Source: Fallopia convolvulus
Lineage: Eukaryota > Streptophyta > Magnoliopsida > Caryophyllales > Polygonaceae
Length of the DNA: 64,000 bases
NCBI GenBank assembly: GCA_964016875.1
Contig: OZ024730.1
Coordinates: forward strand, 35,879,795-35,943,794
Direction: 5' to 3'
Both the position numbers and the translations under genes were made by a program. The notes below the pieces were generated by a model. That model did no database searches, was not told where the DNA came from, and was given only the letters and a program-made list of their open reading frames with translations. The first letter of the stretch is position 1. Every line of letters begins with the position of its first letter. Positions 44,540 to 55,049 of this stretch are shown here, piece after piece.

Positions 44540-45690
44540 AAGATCAGATTTTGATGGTTCCAAAGGTCAGTGACACAGAAGTTGCATGGAGAATCAACGA
44601 CATCAAATTCTTATGAAGAAGTCACTGACAAAGGATAACTGGCAAGAAACTATTGTTGAAAAGTTGTGTTTTGATGGTTCCAAGGAAGTCAGTTACTTCG
44701 AGTTTGCAAGCAAAGTCGACGACTTGGCAAAGTTCTAGCAAAGTCAACGACATGACCAGCTGGCGACGAAAACTATTTATGGAAGGAACGCACAGATCGT
44801 GTGCGGTTGTTTGCAGGACAGTTGGGGCCTTTATTTATGGAGAATGTCATCGTAAAAGAGTGCTAAAATTAGAAGAAGATGATATGATTCCATTGAGATA
44901 TTTTATATGTGCGTACATGTTATATTAGGAAAGATATTGTAAGATTGCGTGGGTTGTTATTTCCTTAACCGAATAGGAAATAATATTACACGAAATCACA
45001 CCTTATTCTAGCTTAAATACTGCATTGTTTTAGGTTAGAAGCAAGGACTTTCTTGCATAATTGTATATCTTGAGAAAAAGAAAAGAGAGAGTTCTCGGTT
45101 GAAGAAGACTCGTGCGTGGGATTCATACGAGTAGTGAAGAAGACTTGTGCATGAGATTCGTGCAAGTGGTGAGTTCGAGTGTTCTTAGGCATAACGTGAG
45201 GTTGAGAGTGTAGGTACAAAGGTAGAGCGTGGTTCAAGGTTGTGGGATTCAACTTGTACACGTGAGAGCTTTGTAACACTCAAGAAATCAATAGACTTGT
45301 GCATGAGATTCATGCAAGTGGTGAGTTCGAGTGTTCTTAGGCATAGCATGAGGTTGAGAGTGTAGGTACAAAGGTAGAGCGTGGTTCAAGGTTGTGGGAT
45401 TCAACTTGTACACGGGAAAGCTTTGTAACACTCAAGAAATCAATAGAGCGAGTCTAAGGACTCTTGAAATCTGACCAAGTGAGAAGCTTGGAAGGGAGTG
45501 GTTTTTCTCTAAGTAAACTAGTTGGTTTACGAAAAGTTTCCACTATAAATCGCTTGTCATTTACAGTTTGGTAATATCTTTCCTGTTTGATTAATTATTC
45601 CGCTGCTTATTTCAAGGTCACTGACTTTACCAAAGTCGATGACTTCGACTGTTACTCAAAGTCGACGACTTCGCAGGAGTCGCCGACTTG
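44540..45690. mobile_element. LTR-like insertion in the ULP1-like gene, with internal tandem duplication
   Basis: Coding sequence of the ULP1-like gene stops near 45700 (KAETGSVGS) and resumes at about 44537 (NRKLIQEFVPAKPIV). The intervening 1.15 kb is unrelated. It has TTTTGATGGTTCCAA twice (44549 and 44668), a candidate promoter word (CTTAAATACTGC at about 45013), GTCGACGACTT-type phrases at both ends, and a 152-bp tandem duplication. It resembles a solo LTR, but the exact ends and TSD are unclear (GATC-type words occur at both joints). Confidence 0.45.
45141..45444 (+). repeat. 152-bp tandem duplication
   Basis: The unit starting AGACTTGTGCATGAGATTC runs from 45141 to 45292 and is repeated at 45293-45444 with a handful of mismatches. 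Each unit ends in CTCAAGAAATCAAT. Confidence 0.9.
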
Positions 45691-46329
45691 TTTAAGTACT
45701 AACGATCCTACACTTCCAGTTTCTGCCTTGTGTTCATTCAATGGAGTCATCAACAATTCATTGTAGTACCTGATCCTCAAATCAAGTTGTTGTTGATCTT
45801 GTTTATTGAGTCCATAGTCCCAATCCGACAAGCCATTGCCAAAATACGTTTCCATGTGTTGCATCAAGAAAATTCCAAGATCTGTCTTGTTTGTATTATC
45901 TCTCTAATCCATTTCAAGTCATTCACATGGCACCCTATCCTCATCCTCAAATAAAACAACCCTTGCATCCATCTTGAGCGCCTTCATAAGCTCGACAAAG
46001 TGCATTCTCTGAAAAAATAACAAGAAATAAAACAACTCATTGAATATTAAACACACGTGTCAATGCTGAATACAAACTATTACAAATTCCAAAAACAAAT
46101 AAAACTCACCAATTTAAAAGGTATGTGCTCGTACTTTGTTTTTAAGAGCATCTTCTTCATTGAGTTATCAATTATGTGGAATCTTGGTACTATCACGTTC
46201 AACGCAATGCAATAGTAATACGATGAGGTACAAACAGGAAACACGAACTGTAAAAAATGCAGAGGAAAACAAACATTAAAAAGCCTTATATTGATTAAAA
46301 AACAACAAAGTGAAAAGTAAATCTTTTTA

Positions 46330-46475
46330 ATAAACAAATAGCTAATACCTATGAACAAATATGTAGTACTAATGAACAACTAAAAGTTTACTCAATAAAC
46401 TAAAACAAATGTGTTAATGAACAAATAACAGAATATCAATGAACAAAAATGTTATATCAATTAACAAAAATGCAT
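46330..46475 (+). repeat. TGAACAAAT array 4 (intron of the ULP1-like gene)
   Basis: Five or six copies of ATGAACAAA or its close variants lie between two coding blocks of the ULP1-like gene. Confidence 0.7.
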
Positions 46476-47209
46476 ACTAGGCCAATCTTTTTCACATTAA
46501 TCCCCTTGAATTTACCAAGAGTGTCATCAATAGCATTAATGAAAAACTCTATTGAATCCTGATCACTAAAATTCTTTTTCAGTGGAAATGCCTGCAAATA
46601 TATACAAGCATAAATTAGATTGAGAATTTTAAAAGTCATGAAGTAAGACAATGTGAATATAAACTATTAATTTCACATATTCATACCAAATCCTCAGGTG
46701 CTATAAAAAAACCTCAATGATTTTGAGTCGTTTCTCCACTGCTCTGCAAAATTGAGATAACAACTCCAAATATCGATGATATTTGTTTCCACTTCACTTT
46801 TTACCGCCATTAAAACAATTTTTTTTTCCGCAGAAACATGCTTCATCTTAAAAACCTCAATACTACAAAAATCAGAAACATAAAACAAAAATGATCAAAT
46901 TTAATAATAAAATCAACTTGAAGATATAAAAGAGCAATATGTAAGAAAAACTACTATTCTACGTATTGTTACCTGCTTTGATCTGGAATGTCTTCAATCA
47001 GCCAATTAAATAGTTTCTTGGCAGCGGGAGATACTTTTTCTGTCAAAACAACAGTCCTTTCCATGTAAGGTGACTTCACATTATCAGAAGGCTTAGATAT
47101 TTTTTTATCAAGTACATCCTCACCAATAAGTACTTTAACACCAACGAGAGTGTCGAGTGAACTAGAACCAACCTCTTGTGCCTTCTTGTTGATCTACAAA
47201 TGTAAAAAC

Positions 47210-47320
47210 ACATATTATTCATGAACAAACTAGATGCAAAATCAATAAACAAATGTCCTAGTACTTATGAACAAATAAGCAATATCAATGAACAAATAAG
47301 TAATATCAATGAACAGACCT
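47210..47320 (+). repeat. TGAACAAAT array 5 (intron of the ULP1-like gene)
   Basis: Copies of ATGAACAAA(C/T) and AATAAACAAATG are spaced 18-25 bases apart, next to the Glu/Lys-rich coiled-coil exon. Confidence 0.75.
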
Positions 47321-48879
47321 CATCCTGAATCTTGTTCAACTCCTCTTCAAGTTTCTTCTTTGCTTCATCCTCCTTCTTATTTATCTCCTCTTATTTCCTT
47401 TTCAACTCCATGCCAATTCTCATTGTTTCTGCATCCCTTTGATGTTTCTTCTTCTTTTTCTCCTCTTCATCAATCAACTTTTTCGCCTCAACATATTCCT
47501 TCTTCCTCCTCTTCTTTTCCTCTTGCCTCCTCTTGACCTCCTCTTGCCTTCTCTATTGTTCAACCTCCTAAATCATCTTCTTCTCTTCCTCCTCTACCTT
47601 CCTCTTTTCCTCATCATGTCTTCTCTTTTCATCCATCTATACTTCTCTCTTCTTCTCTTCCTCTTCCTTGTTCCTCTTCTTCTCTTCCTCATCTTCCATC
47701 CTCTTAACCTCTTCTAGCCGCCTCTTTTCTTCCTCAACTGCTTTTCTCTTTTTTCTCTTCCTCCACTTCCTGCTTTTCTCTTCTTCCTCTTCTCTTTTTC
47801 TCTTCTCTTCCTCCTCAACTGCTTTTCTCTTTTTCTCTTCCTCGTCCAATTTTCCTCTTCTCTTCCTCCTCTTTCTTTCCCTTCTCCTCCTCTTGTATTA
47901 ATAGATCCTCCCTTCTTATGGATTCCAACAATTCCTCTTCTTTCTTCTTCTTCTTCTTCTTCTTATCCTCTTCATCCCTTTTCAACTTCTCTTCTTCTTC
48001 AATCCTTCTCTTAGCTTCCTCATCCTCATCCTTTTTCCTTAAAGCTTCGTCCTCCTCAGCCTTTTTTCTTATTTCTTCATCACTTAATTCCTTGCAAACG
48101 AACGAAATCTTTCTTTCCTTCTTCCTTGTCGCCTCAACCTTCCTCGACTCATCTTCTTGCATAAGAACGCTTTCCCTAGCAATATCTGCAACCCTAGCCC
48201 AATCATCCCACAATAGAGACACGCCCAGGTCAAAAGAAGGTAAGTCAAACTACTCTGCCTTCATTGCGACCTCGTTTTCATCCAAAATCTTTGTTGCTTC
48301 CTCCAAGAATGAATTTTAGCATGGAATTCAGCATCTTCTTGGGTGCCAGATTGGGATAATGATTAACCACCCTTCAAACCCAGTAGCTTCTCAAAAGCTT
48401 CATTGATCTTGTTGAAAAGTCCGTGACTGGCAATTTCAGATGGAGTTTTTTGCACATGATCGAGATATCTCTTTGAAGCTGATGCAAGCTCCATCGACAT
48501 CTGAAGATGTTCTTTCAGAAATGACCGCACAAGAAGTAATCTATGTATGTACAAAAAAAAACGACACAACATGCAACATATAAAAATATTTTCCAATAGA
48601 ATCAAATAAACATACATCACCGCCATCGCCAAGATCAATGCCTTCTTCAAAATCTTCAGAAGCATGACCTTTTCCTTTACTCTTGTCAGCACCAGCGAAA
48701 ACAAACTCCGACAAACCTCTAAAAAACCCCTTTCCAAAACCACCATTCGAAATCTCAGAACTCTGTCGCTCAATAAAATAAGCATGATTGAAATGCTTAA
48801 TCACGGGGAAGGATCTTGGAGTTTCAGGATGACTGTAGATGACCATACATTCGCAATACACATTCTGTCAAGAACAAAA

Positions 48880-49245
48880 ATAATTGAACAAATACTAATA
48901 TGTCAATGAACAAATATGTATATACAAATGAACAAATTGATCTTACTAATGAACAAATATGCATAACCAATGAAAAATATAAGAAAAAGTCAATGAACAA
49001 ATATACATATAGCAATGAACAGATTAATGTTACTAATGAACAAATATGCATCTAGCAATGAACAAATTTATGTTAATAATGAACAAATATGCAAAACCAA
49101 TGAACAAATATGCCAAAACCAATGAACAAATATGCCAAAACCAATAAACAAATATGAATATAACAATAAACAAATATGCATAAACCAATGAACAAATTGA
49201 TGTTTATAATGAACAAATAACTGATTATCATGAACAAATTAGAAA
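48880..49245 (+). repeat. TGAACAAAT array 6, the densest block
   Basis: About eighteen copies of (C)AATGAACAAATATG-like units occur at 15-25 base spacing. Three successive units read CCAATGAACAAATATGC with near identity. The block lies between coding parts of the ULP1-like gene. Confidence 0.85.
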
Positions 49246-50594
49246 TCATTCCAGCAACAATATAATAGGTCCTCTGAAAAATTCATTATCTGTTTTCCTC
49301 CATGAATCAATACACTCAACCAACTTCTAAACAAGATGGGCACACCAATCCTACTCAATGATCTTCTTCAAGTCTACCAAATGATCAAGAACCTCAAGTT
49401 TACACCCCCATTATGAATACTCTCTATACAAAGTGTGTAGAACAATATAATAAAGTTCCTCCTAAACCAAGCACCACCTTTGTCAGCCTTCCTTATCAGT
49501 GTACTCAAATTCTCTATTTTGATATTAACAACATCCATCAATTTATTCTTCCCTGTCACCACATCAATTTCATCCAGCACAAACTATTCTCTAAACCTAA
49601 TGTAGATATCTGTATGCTTGATAGTCTTTGGGACAGAAATTGTCCTTGGACCACGAGGTAGACCAAGGTAATATTGCACAAGTTAAGGGGTTATTCTTAA
49701 CACTTGGACCATCACCGATCTTGAGAGTACATGATGCAAGGTCAAAAGAACTAGTAACATGGTAGCACATCCTACTAGGTAGATCCAATACATTCCACTG
49801 TATGAGGTACTCAAACCCCATCTCTTTAAGTGCAACAAACTTGTTGTCCCCTTCAAAACCCGCTGTTAATTCACAAATCAACTTTGGAGAGTTCCTGGTA
49901 CTCAAAGACAAATGCTCATGGTTCAAAACTCTCAATGACACTTTTGCTTTTGACTTCGTTGAAGAAACTCCAACACCTTGTTCTTGGGCAACAACACTAT
50001 CCATTTTCCTCTTCTTCCCAACTACAAACCATTTGCCCAAATCAACACCAGATGGTTCTTTTATCAATATCCCCTTTCTAGGGATCATATCAATCAACAA
50101 CACATCATCAGAACATTCATGCGACACAACCTTTTTGCCCTTATCCAGACGAGATCTTTTCATTTATGGAGACAACTCAACACACATCCTTTGCCTCAAG
50201 ACAAGGACTTCAGTATCCTTGAACAACTTCTTAGATTTTGCTACCGGTAAAACGAGCTTTTTGTCTAGTGATTTTCTTCTTACATTCTTATCAGTTATGG
50301 AAGAAACATCGCTTCAGAAGTTGTTTCTTATTTCTATTACAACAGAGGGATAAAAGACAGTATAAACACATATTTAAAAACACAAAAAAACATGTCAAAA
50401 ACGATACAAAATAAAAATGAAAAACCTTTTCGAATAGCAAAGATTTCATCTTCTCCGGTTGTCATTGTCCCAAATCTTAGATGTTTTACTTGTTTATTAT
50501 TTGCAGAACATTGTCTAATAGATCCTGAAGGTTTATTCCTTAAATAAACAAGAAATACAAAGCACAAATTCAACATGTATTCACCACAATGTTT

Positions 50595-50690
50595 GATTTT
50601 ATTGATGAACAAATGCTAGTTTGTGATGAACAAATACTATGCCAGTTTTAATTAGCAAATATGCACAAATGAATGAACAAATACTATGCC
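50595..50690 (+). repeat. TGAACAAAT array 7 (5' part of the ULP1-like gene)
   Basis: Three to four copies of (G)ATGAACAAAT lie upstream of the first recognised ULP1-like exon, probably in its first intron. Confidence 0.7.
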
Positions 50691-51252
50691 AACACTTACA
50701 ACTGCACGTTTACCAAATCAGTTCATGCAACTAACAAAGCCTGAATCACCTATTGCAAAACCTCAATATCAAAAAACTGAACAAAAATATCAAATTAAAT
50801 ACGCACATGCACACACAATTTGTATTTTATTTAAGTGGTAGGACCAAGAATCCAGTAAAGGAAAGTGACGGATCATGCATTTCTTTAGTCACAAAAGCAC
50901 AAAACACCAAATCGGGACTATCAACGTCAAGTAACTCAAATAAACACAAAAAATACACACAATCTATCAAACATTTAGTATATACACACTCGACAAACAA
51001 AAATAACAAACAAAAAACCTAGGGTTTCAATCAAATTAAAACGAGAGATAAAAACCTTGCTATAAACGCTTTAGAAACTGTAAAAGTGAGAGAGAGAGAG
51101 AGAGAGAAATGACATGAAAGAAAGAAGACGATGGACTTTATAAAAGGCGCGTGTCTTGTACATCCGGTATAGCGCATTTTTTTTAAAGTTTTTTTAAAAA
51201 GATAAAGCAATCTCAAACGTTAGTGATATAAGATCGAACGGCCCGAGTGCTT

Positions 51253-51322
<70 letters not shown>
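51253..51322. repeat. (CAA)n microsatellite
   Basis: About 23 uninterrupted ACA/CAA triplets sit at the right edge of the MULE, directly after GGCCCGAGTGCTT. It may have replaced the outer part of the MULE terminus. Confidence 0.95.
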
Positions 51323-52259
51323 GAGGTCGTTATGTCTAACAATCAATATTTCCTATACTTATTTATTTTAACACACAAGTTGTTCCCAGCATAGAGACGT
51401 TTAACGGAATTGAAATATCGAAAAGTTTCAAGGAGAATATCCACTTGCATTGAATTTCGTTCGATCTTTCACGAGGCTCGAAAATTTAGAATGACTTAGA
51501 GAACTCGAAAGCTTTGACCTATCAATTCGAAATAATATAAAAAAAGAATTTATACTAAAATTCTTATTTCATCTCTTATACACAGTTTGGTTCAAATGAA
51601 ACCAAGCATTATCCTATAACATGAGGAGCATTCAAGATCTTGTGATCTCTTGATCCAAGGGCTGATGTTCTTTCTTATTTTATTAAAAATGGGGATAATT
51701 TTGTCTTTTACTTCTTTTAATTATTTCTTATGTTTTTTTGTTCAAACCCTTGATTGAAATCTTGGCCGATTGGGGATTTATCGACTATGTGCTGCACTGC
51801 TGCTCGCTCCTTCGTCCACCTTCGTCTTTCTTCCATCAACATCTGACATTGTTGAACGAAAATCATGGCAGAAAGTAGTAATTTGTTCTTCTTTTTCTGA
51901 TTTCATTAGGTTATTTGAAATTCTAGGATTTCCAAATTATCTAAAAGTGGTGGAAATTTTTATGGTTGATTTTGATGTGCAAAAATTTTCGACATTGTTG
52001 AACGATATCCGATTGTGTTGAAGTATGGAATTTTCCATGGTTGATTTTGATTTCAGATTCGGTCATAAAAATAGGTGTGAATAGAAGAGGAATTCACATA
52101 TTCGATTGTATGTATTAAGATGTGACAATATGTGTGAATAGAAGAGGAATTCTCTTCTCGTTTGAAATTAGATATACGGGAGTCATCAATACGTGTCGTA
52201 GGAACAATGAATTCCTCTTCTCGTTCGTATTTGAACTAATCATAAAGGAGTAATACTAG
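51323..52259. other. Unassigned stretch left of the AATGCACTTTT array
   Basis: No gene is supported. The sequence may be leader of the second MULE. GTGTGAATAGAAGAGGAATTC occurs twice (about 52074 and 52133). The short frame 51770-52021 has no recognisable motif. Confidence 0.35.
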
Positions 52260-53400
52260 CAAATGAGAATGCACTTTTTCAGACTTAATAATGCACTTTT
52301 CATACTTAATAGTAGGGGTGAACAAAATTTTCCGATCCGTCGTTCCGATCCGAAAAACCCGCCGATCCGAGCTGCATTTATCCGTAACCAGATTTATTAG
52401 TTCAAAATTGATCCATATCCGAACCGATCTGGCTAAATTTTCCGGATAGTTGGATCGGATATGGATCGAGGTTTAAGGTAAACGAATATATCCGAAATAT
52501 CCGGTATTATATATATTATATATTTTTTGATAGGGAAAATAACATTTATGTAGAATAGTAATAGTATTAAGATTATAATGGCTCTTTTTTTCAACACTAG
52601 TAGGGTTAGATCCAATAAATTATAAAAATATGTTATTTTATTCCTAGTTTACTATGTATACAGTCGGCGCATTTTGTTTCATAATTTGTACTCAGCCCAT
52701 TTGCTTTCGTTTGAATTAGATTAGCAGATATCCGATTTGAATATCCGCTAATCCGCTTTTTTTTCTTCAAATCAAAATAACAATAATTTACAAAACGGAT
52801 AATTTGGATAACCTCTATCGGATATCCAATCCAACCGGATATTTTTATACCGGATATCCGGTTCATAATGGAACGGATACTGATCGGGATATTAGTGAAA
52901 AAAATATCGGATATCCGGTATACCGGATCGGATATATCCGTTTACTCAACCCTACTTAATAGTGTACTTTTTCATACTTAATAACACATTTTTCATACTT
53001 AATAATGCACTTTTCATTTGTTATAGAGAACATATATGCGACTGTATATCTAATTTCATTTGTTATAGAGAATATAGTTTATACTTTATAATCAGCCTCA
53101 TAATACAAAAATATGATAGTTAATTATATTGTGATTTTGGTAGTAAGGTTTATAACATTGGACTTAAAGGTGGATATTGAGCAAATGATCATGGCTTTGA
53201 ATTAACATCTTTTTACTGCACTTTTCGTAGTTTGTAATACACTTTCTATATTGTTGTAGTGCACTTTTCCTATTTTATACCACTTTTATATCGTTTTGTA
53301 ATGTACTTTTCACTGATTTGAATTAGCAGTTTTTGTAATGCACTTTTCCTAGTATGTATTGCACTTTAATATATTTGTAATGCACTTTTACTGTAATCAA
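52260..53400 (+). repeat. AATGCACTTTT arrays of the second MULE, left block
   Basis: Units such as AATGCACTTTTCATACTTAAT recur at 52268-52312 and 52955-53015. Variants (TAATGCACTTTTCCTA and others) follow at 53218-53390. The left block is split by a hAT MITE (52313-52954). The array lies immediately upstream of the FAR1 coding block at 53468. Confidence 0.8.
52313..52954. mobile_element. hAT-type MITE inside the AATGCACTTTT array
   Basis: The ends are TAGGGGTGAACAAA and, read inward from the right, TAGGGTTGAGTAAA. The perfect 8-bp duplication CTTAATAG flanks it (52305-52312 and 52955-52962). The arms are rich in ATCCGATCCG and CGGATATCCG repeats and nothing is coded. It is 642 bp. The duplicated target is part of the array unit. 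Confidence 0.9.
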
Positions 53401-53467
53401 CTAGACCTTTACATTTCCCTTTATGTTGTTGTGGGGACATCAAACTCTTCTTCAACTACTGTTCTGA

Positions 53468-53890
53468 ATGAGGAATCACTTAAAAACAGTGTTGAATATT
53501 CCATTTAGTTATCTTAAGGGGAAACGACTTTGGATGAAGGTATTGACGTGTCCATCCAAGTTAAAACCATATAAAGGTCAAATTTTCACCACTTTGGATG
53601 AATGTATTGACTTCTACAAAAGATACGCATATGCTTGTGCATTCGATGTTCGTCACGGGAGTCATCCTACAAATAATGACATTGTCATAACTAAGTGGAT
53701 GATATGTTCAAGACAAGGTTACAAGGATTCTCAGATTGAACGAATTCTTCAAAGGAGATCGAAATGGGTTAAGGAATCAAGGAATGTAATGCACTTTAGC
53801 TTTATATCGATGCACTTTACTAAAATCATAATGCACTTTAACTGTATATTGATGCACTTTTACCAGTATCAAACAAAAGCAAAATGGTGA
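53468..53890 (+). pseudogene. FAR1-type DNA-binding fragment of a second MULE
   Basis: The frame encodes GQIFTTLDECIDFYKRYAYA and TKWMICSRQGYKDSQI, a FAR1 DNA-binding domain lacking the rest of the transposase. At 53790 it runs into an intron-like block with four AATGCACTTTA/T units, as in the array upstream. No MULE catalytic domain follows, so the gene is truncated. Confidence 0.7.
53785..53870 (+). repeat. AATGCACTTT units after the FAR1 exon
   Basis: There are four units in about 80 bases: TAATGCACTTTAGC, CGATGCACTTTACT, TAATGCACTTTAAC and TGATGCACTTTTAC. Their position just after the FAR1 block parallels the intron array at 42225-42500 in the other MULE. Confidence 0.8.
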
Positions 53891-53899
53891 TGGGAAAAT

Positions 53900-55049
53900 G
53901 ATAGAAATGTTATGTTATATGTTCATGGTCATAAAATCATTTTTCTATTTTAGTGAACTCATAAAGCAAATACTACACCAAAAGCATTTTTCTATTTTCA
54001 GTGATCTCAGCCCGTCTGAATTCATTAGGATTAAGACCAACGCGGTAATTCCCAAAAACATAGCACCATGCACATATAACCAATCCATAATGGGAAAAAA
54101 TATGATACCGTGAGTGAGATACCTATACCTTCATCCATACATGGCCAAAAGCTTGATATATGTTAATAAAAAAACATCATATTCCTATAGTCAGTCCTAT
54201 GACAAGTTTTTTTGGGGATAAGTTGAACTTTGCACACAAAACCAAGTCCTCTCATGATCATCTCCAAACTTAATTTGTTCTAATCGGATATGTTGCAAAA
54301 CAAGTCATAACTTCTTTTGCATATAGTTTTGTATTTTACTACAAATAAAAGATCAAGGACCATAACGAGATGCGTTGTTAAAGCCATCATGAAAGGTCAC
54401 CTAAAGGTTTAGATGCTAACCTACAATTTACCACTGATCGAAAAACCACAGAAAAATAGGAAACTGATGGAAGGAGGGCTTAGGTTTATTTTCCATCAGT
54501 TTGAGCCTTTGCACATCATAAATGCTAATACTATCATTGTACCAAACATACCATACCAGTTATCCCATGTTTTTGACTGTGAGACATTAAGATAAAATAA
54601 AGTGATGAGGATGAAGAAGAGAAAGTACCCTGTCAGAAACAAAACAAGCAATGCTACATAGTGACTTGCATCCCACTGTAGAATTTCTTTCCCCTCTCAA
54701 ACACAACAATCAACCAAAAGCTTTCTCCCTAGTTCCATATACTACCATTAAAAATAGTAAGCTTGTCCAAAACATTTAGAGCCACATACTTCACTCATTG
54801 AATTAGAGCCATATGAGTTCAACAAGAGACCTAATATTAATAATGTACTCTCCAAAAGTAACTCAAAGTCCTACCTTAGCTACGTACAATGTTCAATTGT
54901 CAACCATTTTCTTCTCCTTCAAACTCTTCCTCTACCACGACTACTTTCTAACCTTCTGCGCAACGAATTTCTTTAACTTCTTCAACACCATCTTCTTCAC
55001 TTCATTACATTTTGAATTGATGATCTCATAGGTATACTTCTTCCTCTAC
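53900..55049. other. Unassigned stretch, remnant of the second MULE
   Basis: No protein motif was recognised on either strand. The sequence ends at the insertion point of the element that begins at 55050, with CCTCTAC as its flank. Confidence 0.35.

Larger units (their letters stand above)
44448..50350 (-). pseudogene. ULP1-like (C48 family) gene of the MULE, disrupted
   Basis: Read on the minus strand, the start region (50350-49597) has a Lys/Arg-rich segment, then FVALKEMGFEYLIQWNVLDL and LASCTLKIGDGPSVK. Further exons carry GLPRGPRTISVPKTIKHTDI and KADKGGAWFRRNFIILFYTL (49580-49374), NGGFGKGFFRGLSEFVFAG (48700), a Glu/Lys coiled coil (48222-47300) and LVGVKVLIGEDVLDKK (47100). The protease-like end follows (46340: VIVPRFHIIDNSMKKM; 45880: TDLGIFLMQHMETYFG), and the gene closes with a basic tail ending KKKSKNKK. 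The expected Cys of the C48 motif (DCGIF) is Leu. Frameshifts, stops and an insertion (about 44540-45690) break it. ULP1 proteases cleave SUMO; this copy is unlikely to be active. Confidence 0.72.
40440..51250. mobile_element. MULE carrying a ULP1-like gene (KI-MULE type), degraded
   Basis: A plus-strand FAR1/MULE transposase gene (41262-43910) and a convergent minus-strand gene resembling ULP1 proteases (44448-50350) share one unit. Introns, leaders and spacers of both carry the same TGAACAAAT motif, tying the two genes together. MULEs with a captured ULP1-like gene are known in Arabidopsis and melon. The left end probably lies near 40455, where GTTCACGTGCGAAC is followed by GCGCCGTCCATCT. 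The right end has GGCCGTTCGATCTTA on the minus strand, next to a (CAA)n run. The matching CCGTYC-ATCT words suggest remnant terminal regions, but no full TIR or 9-bp TSD was found. Confidence 0.6.

Noticed and set aside
47309..48319. Ser/Phe/Leu-rich open frames on the plus strand, resembling membrane proteins
   Set aside because: They are the antisense of the Glu/Lys-rich coiled-coil exons of the ULP1-like gene. Their composition follows from GAA/AAG codons on the other strand.
48880..49245. CRISPR-like array because of regularly spaced repeats
   Set aside because: This is plant nuclear DNA. The units are short, imperfect and separated by AT-rich filler related to the unit itself.
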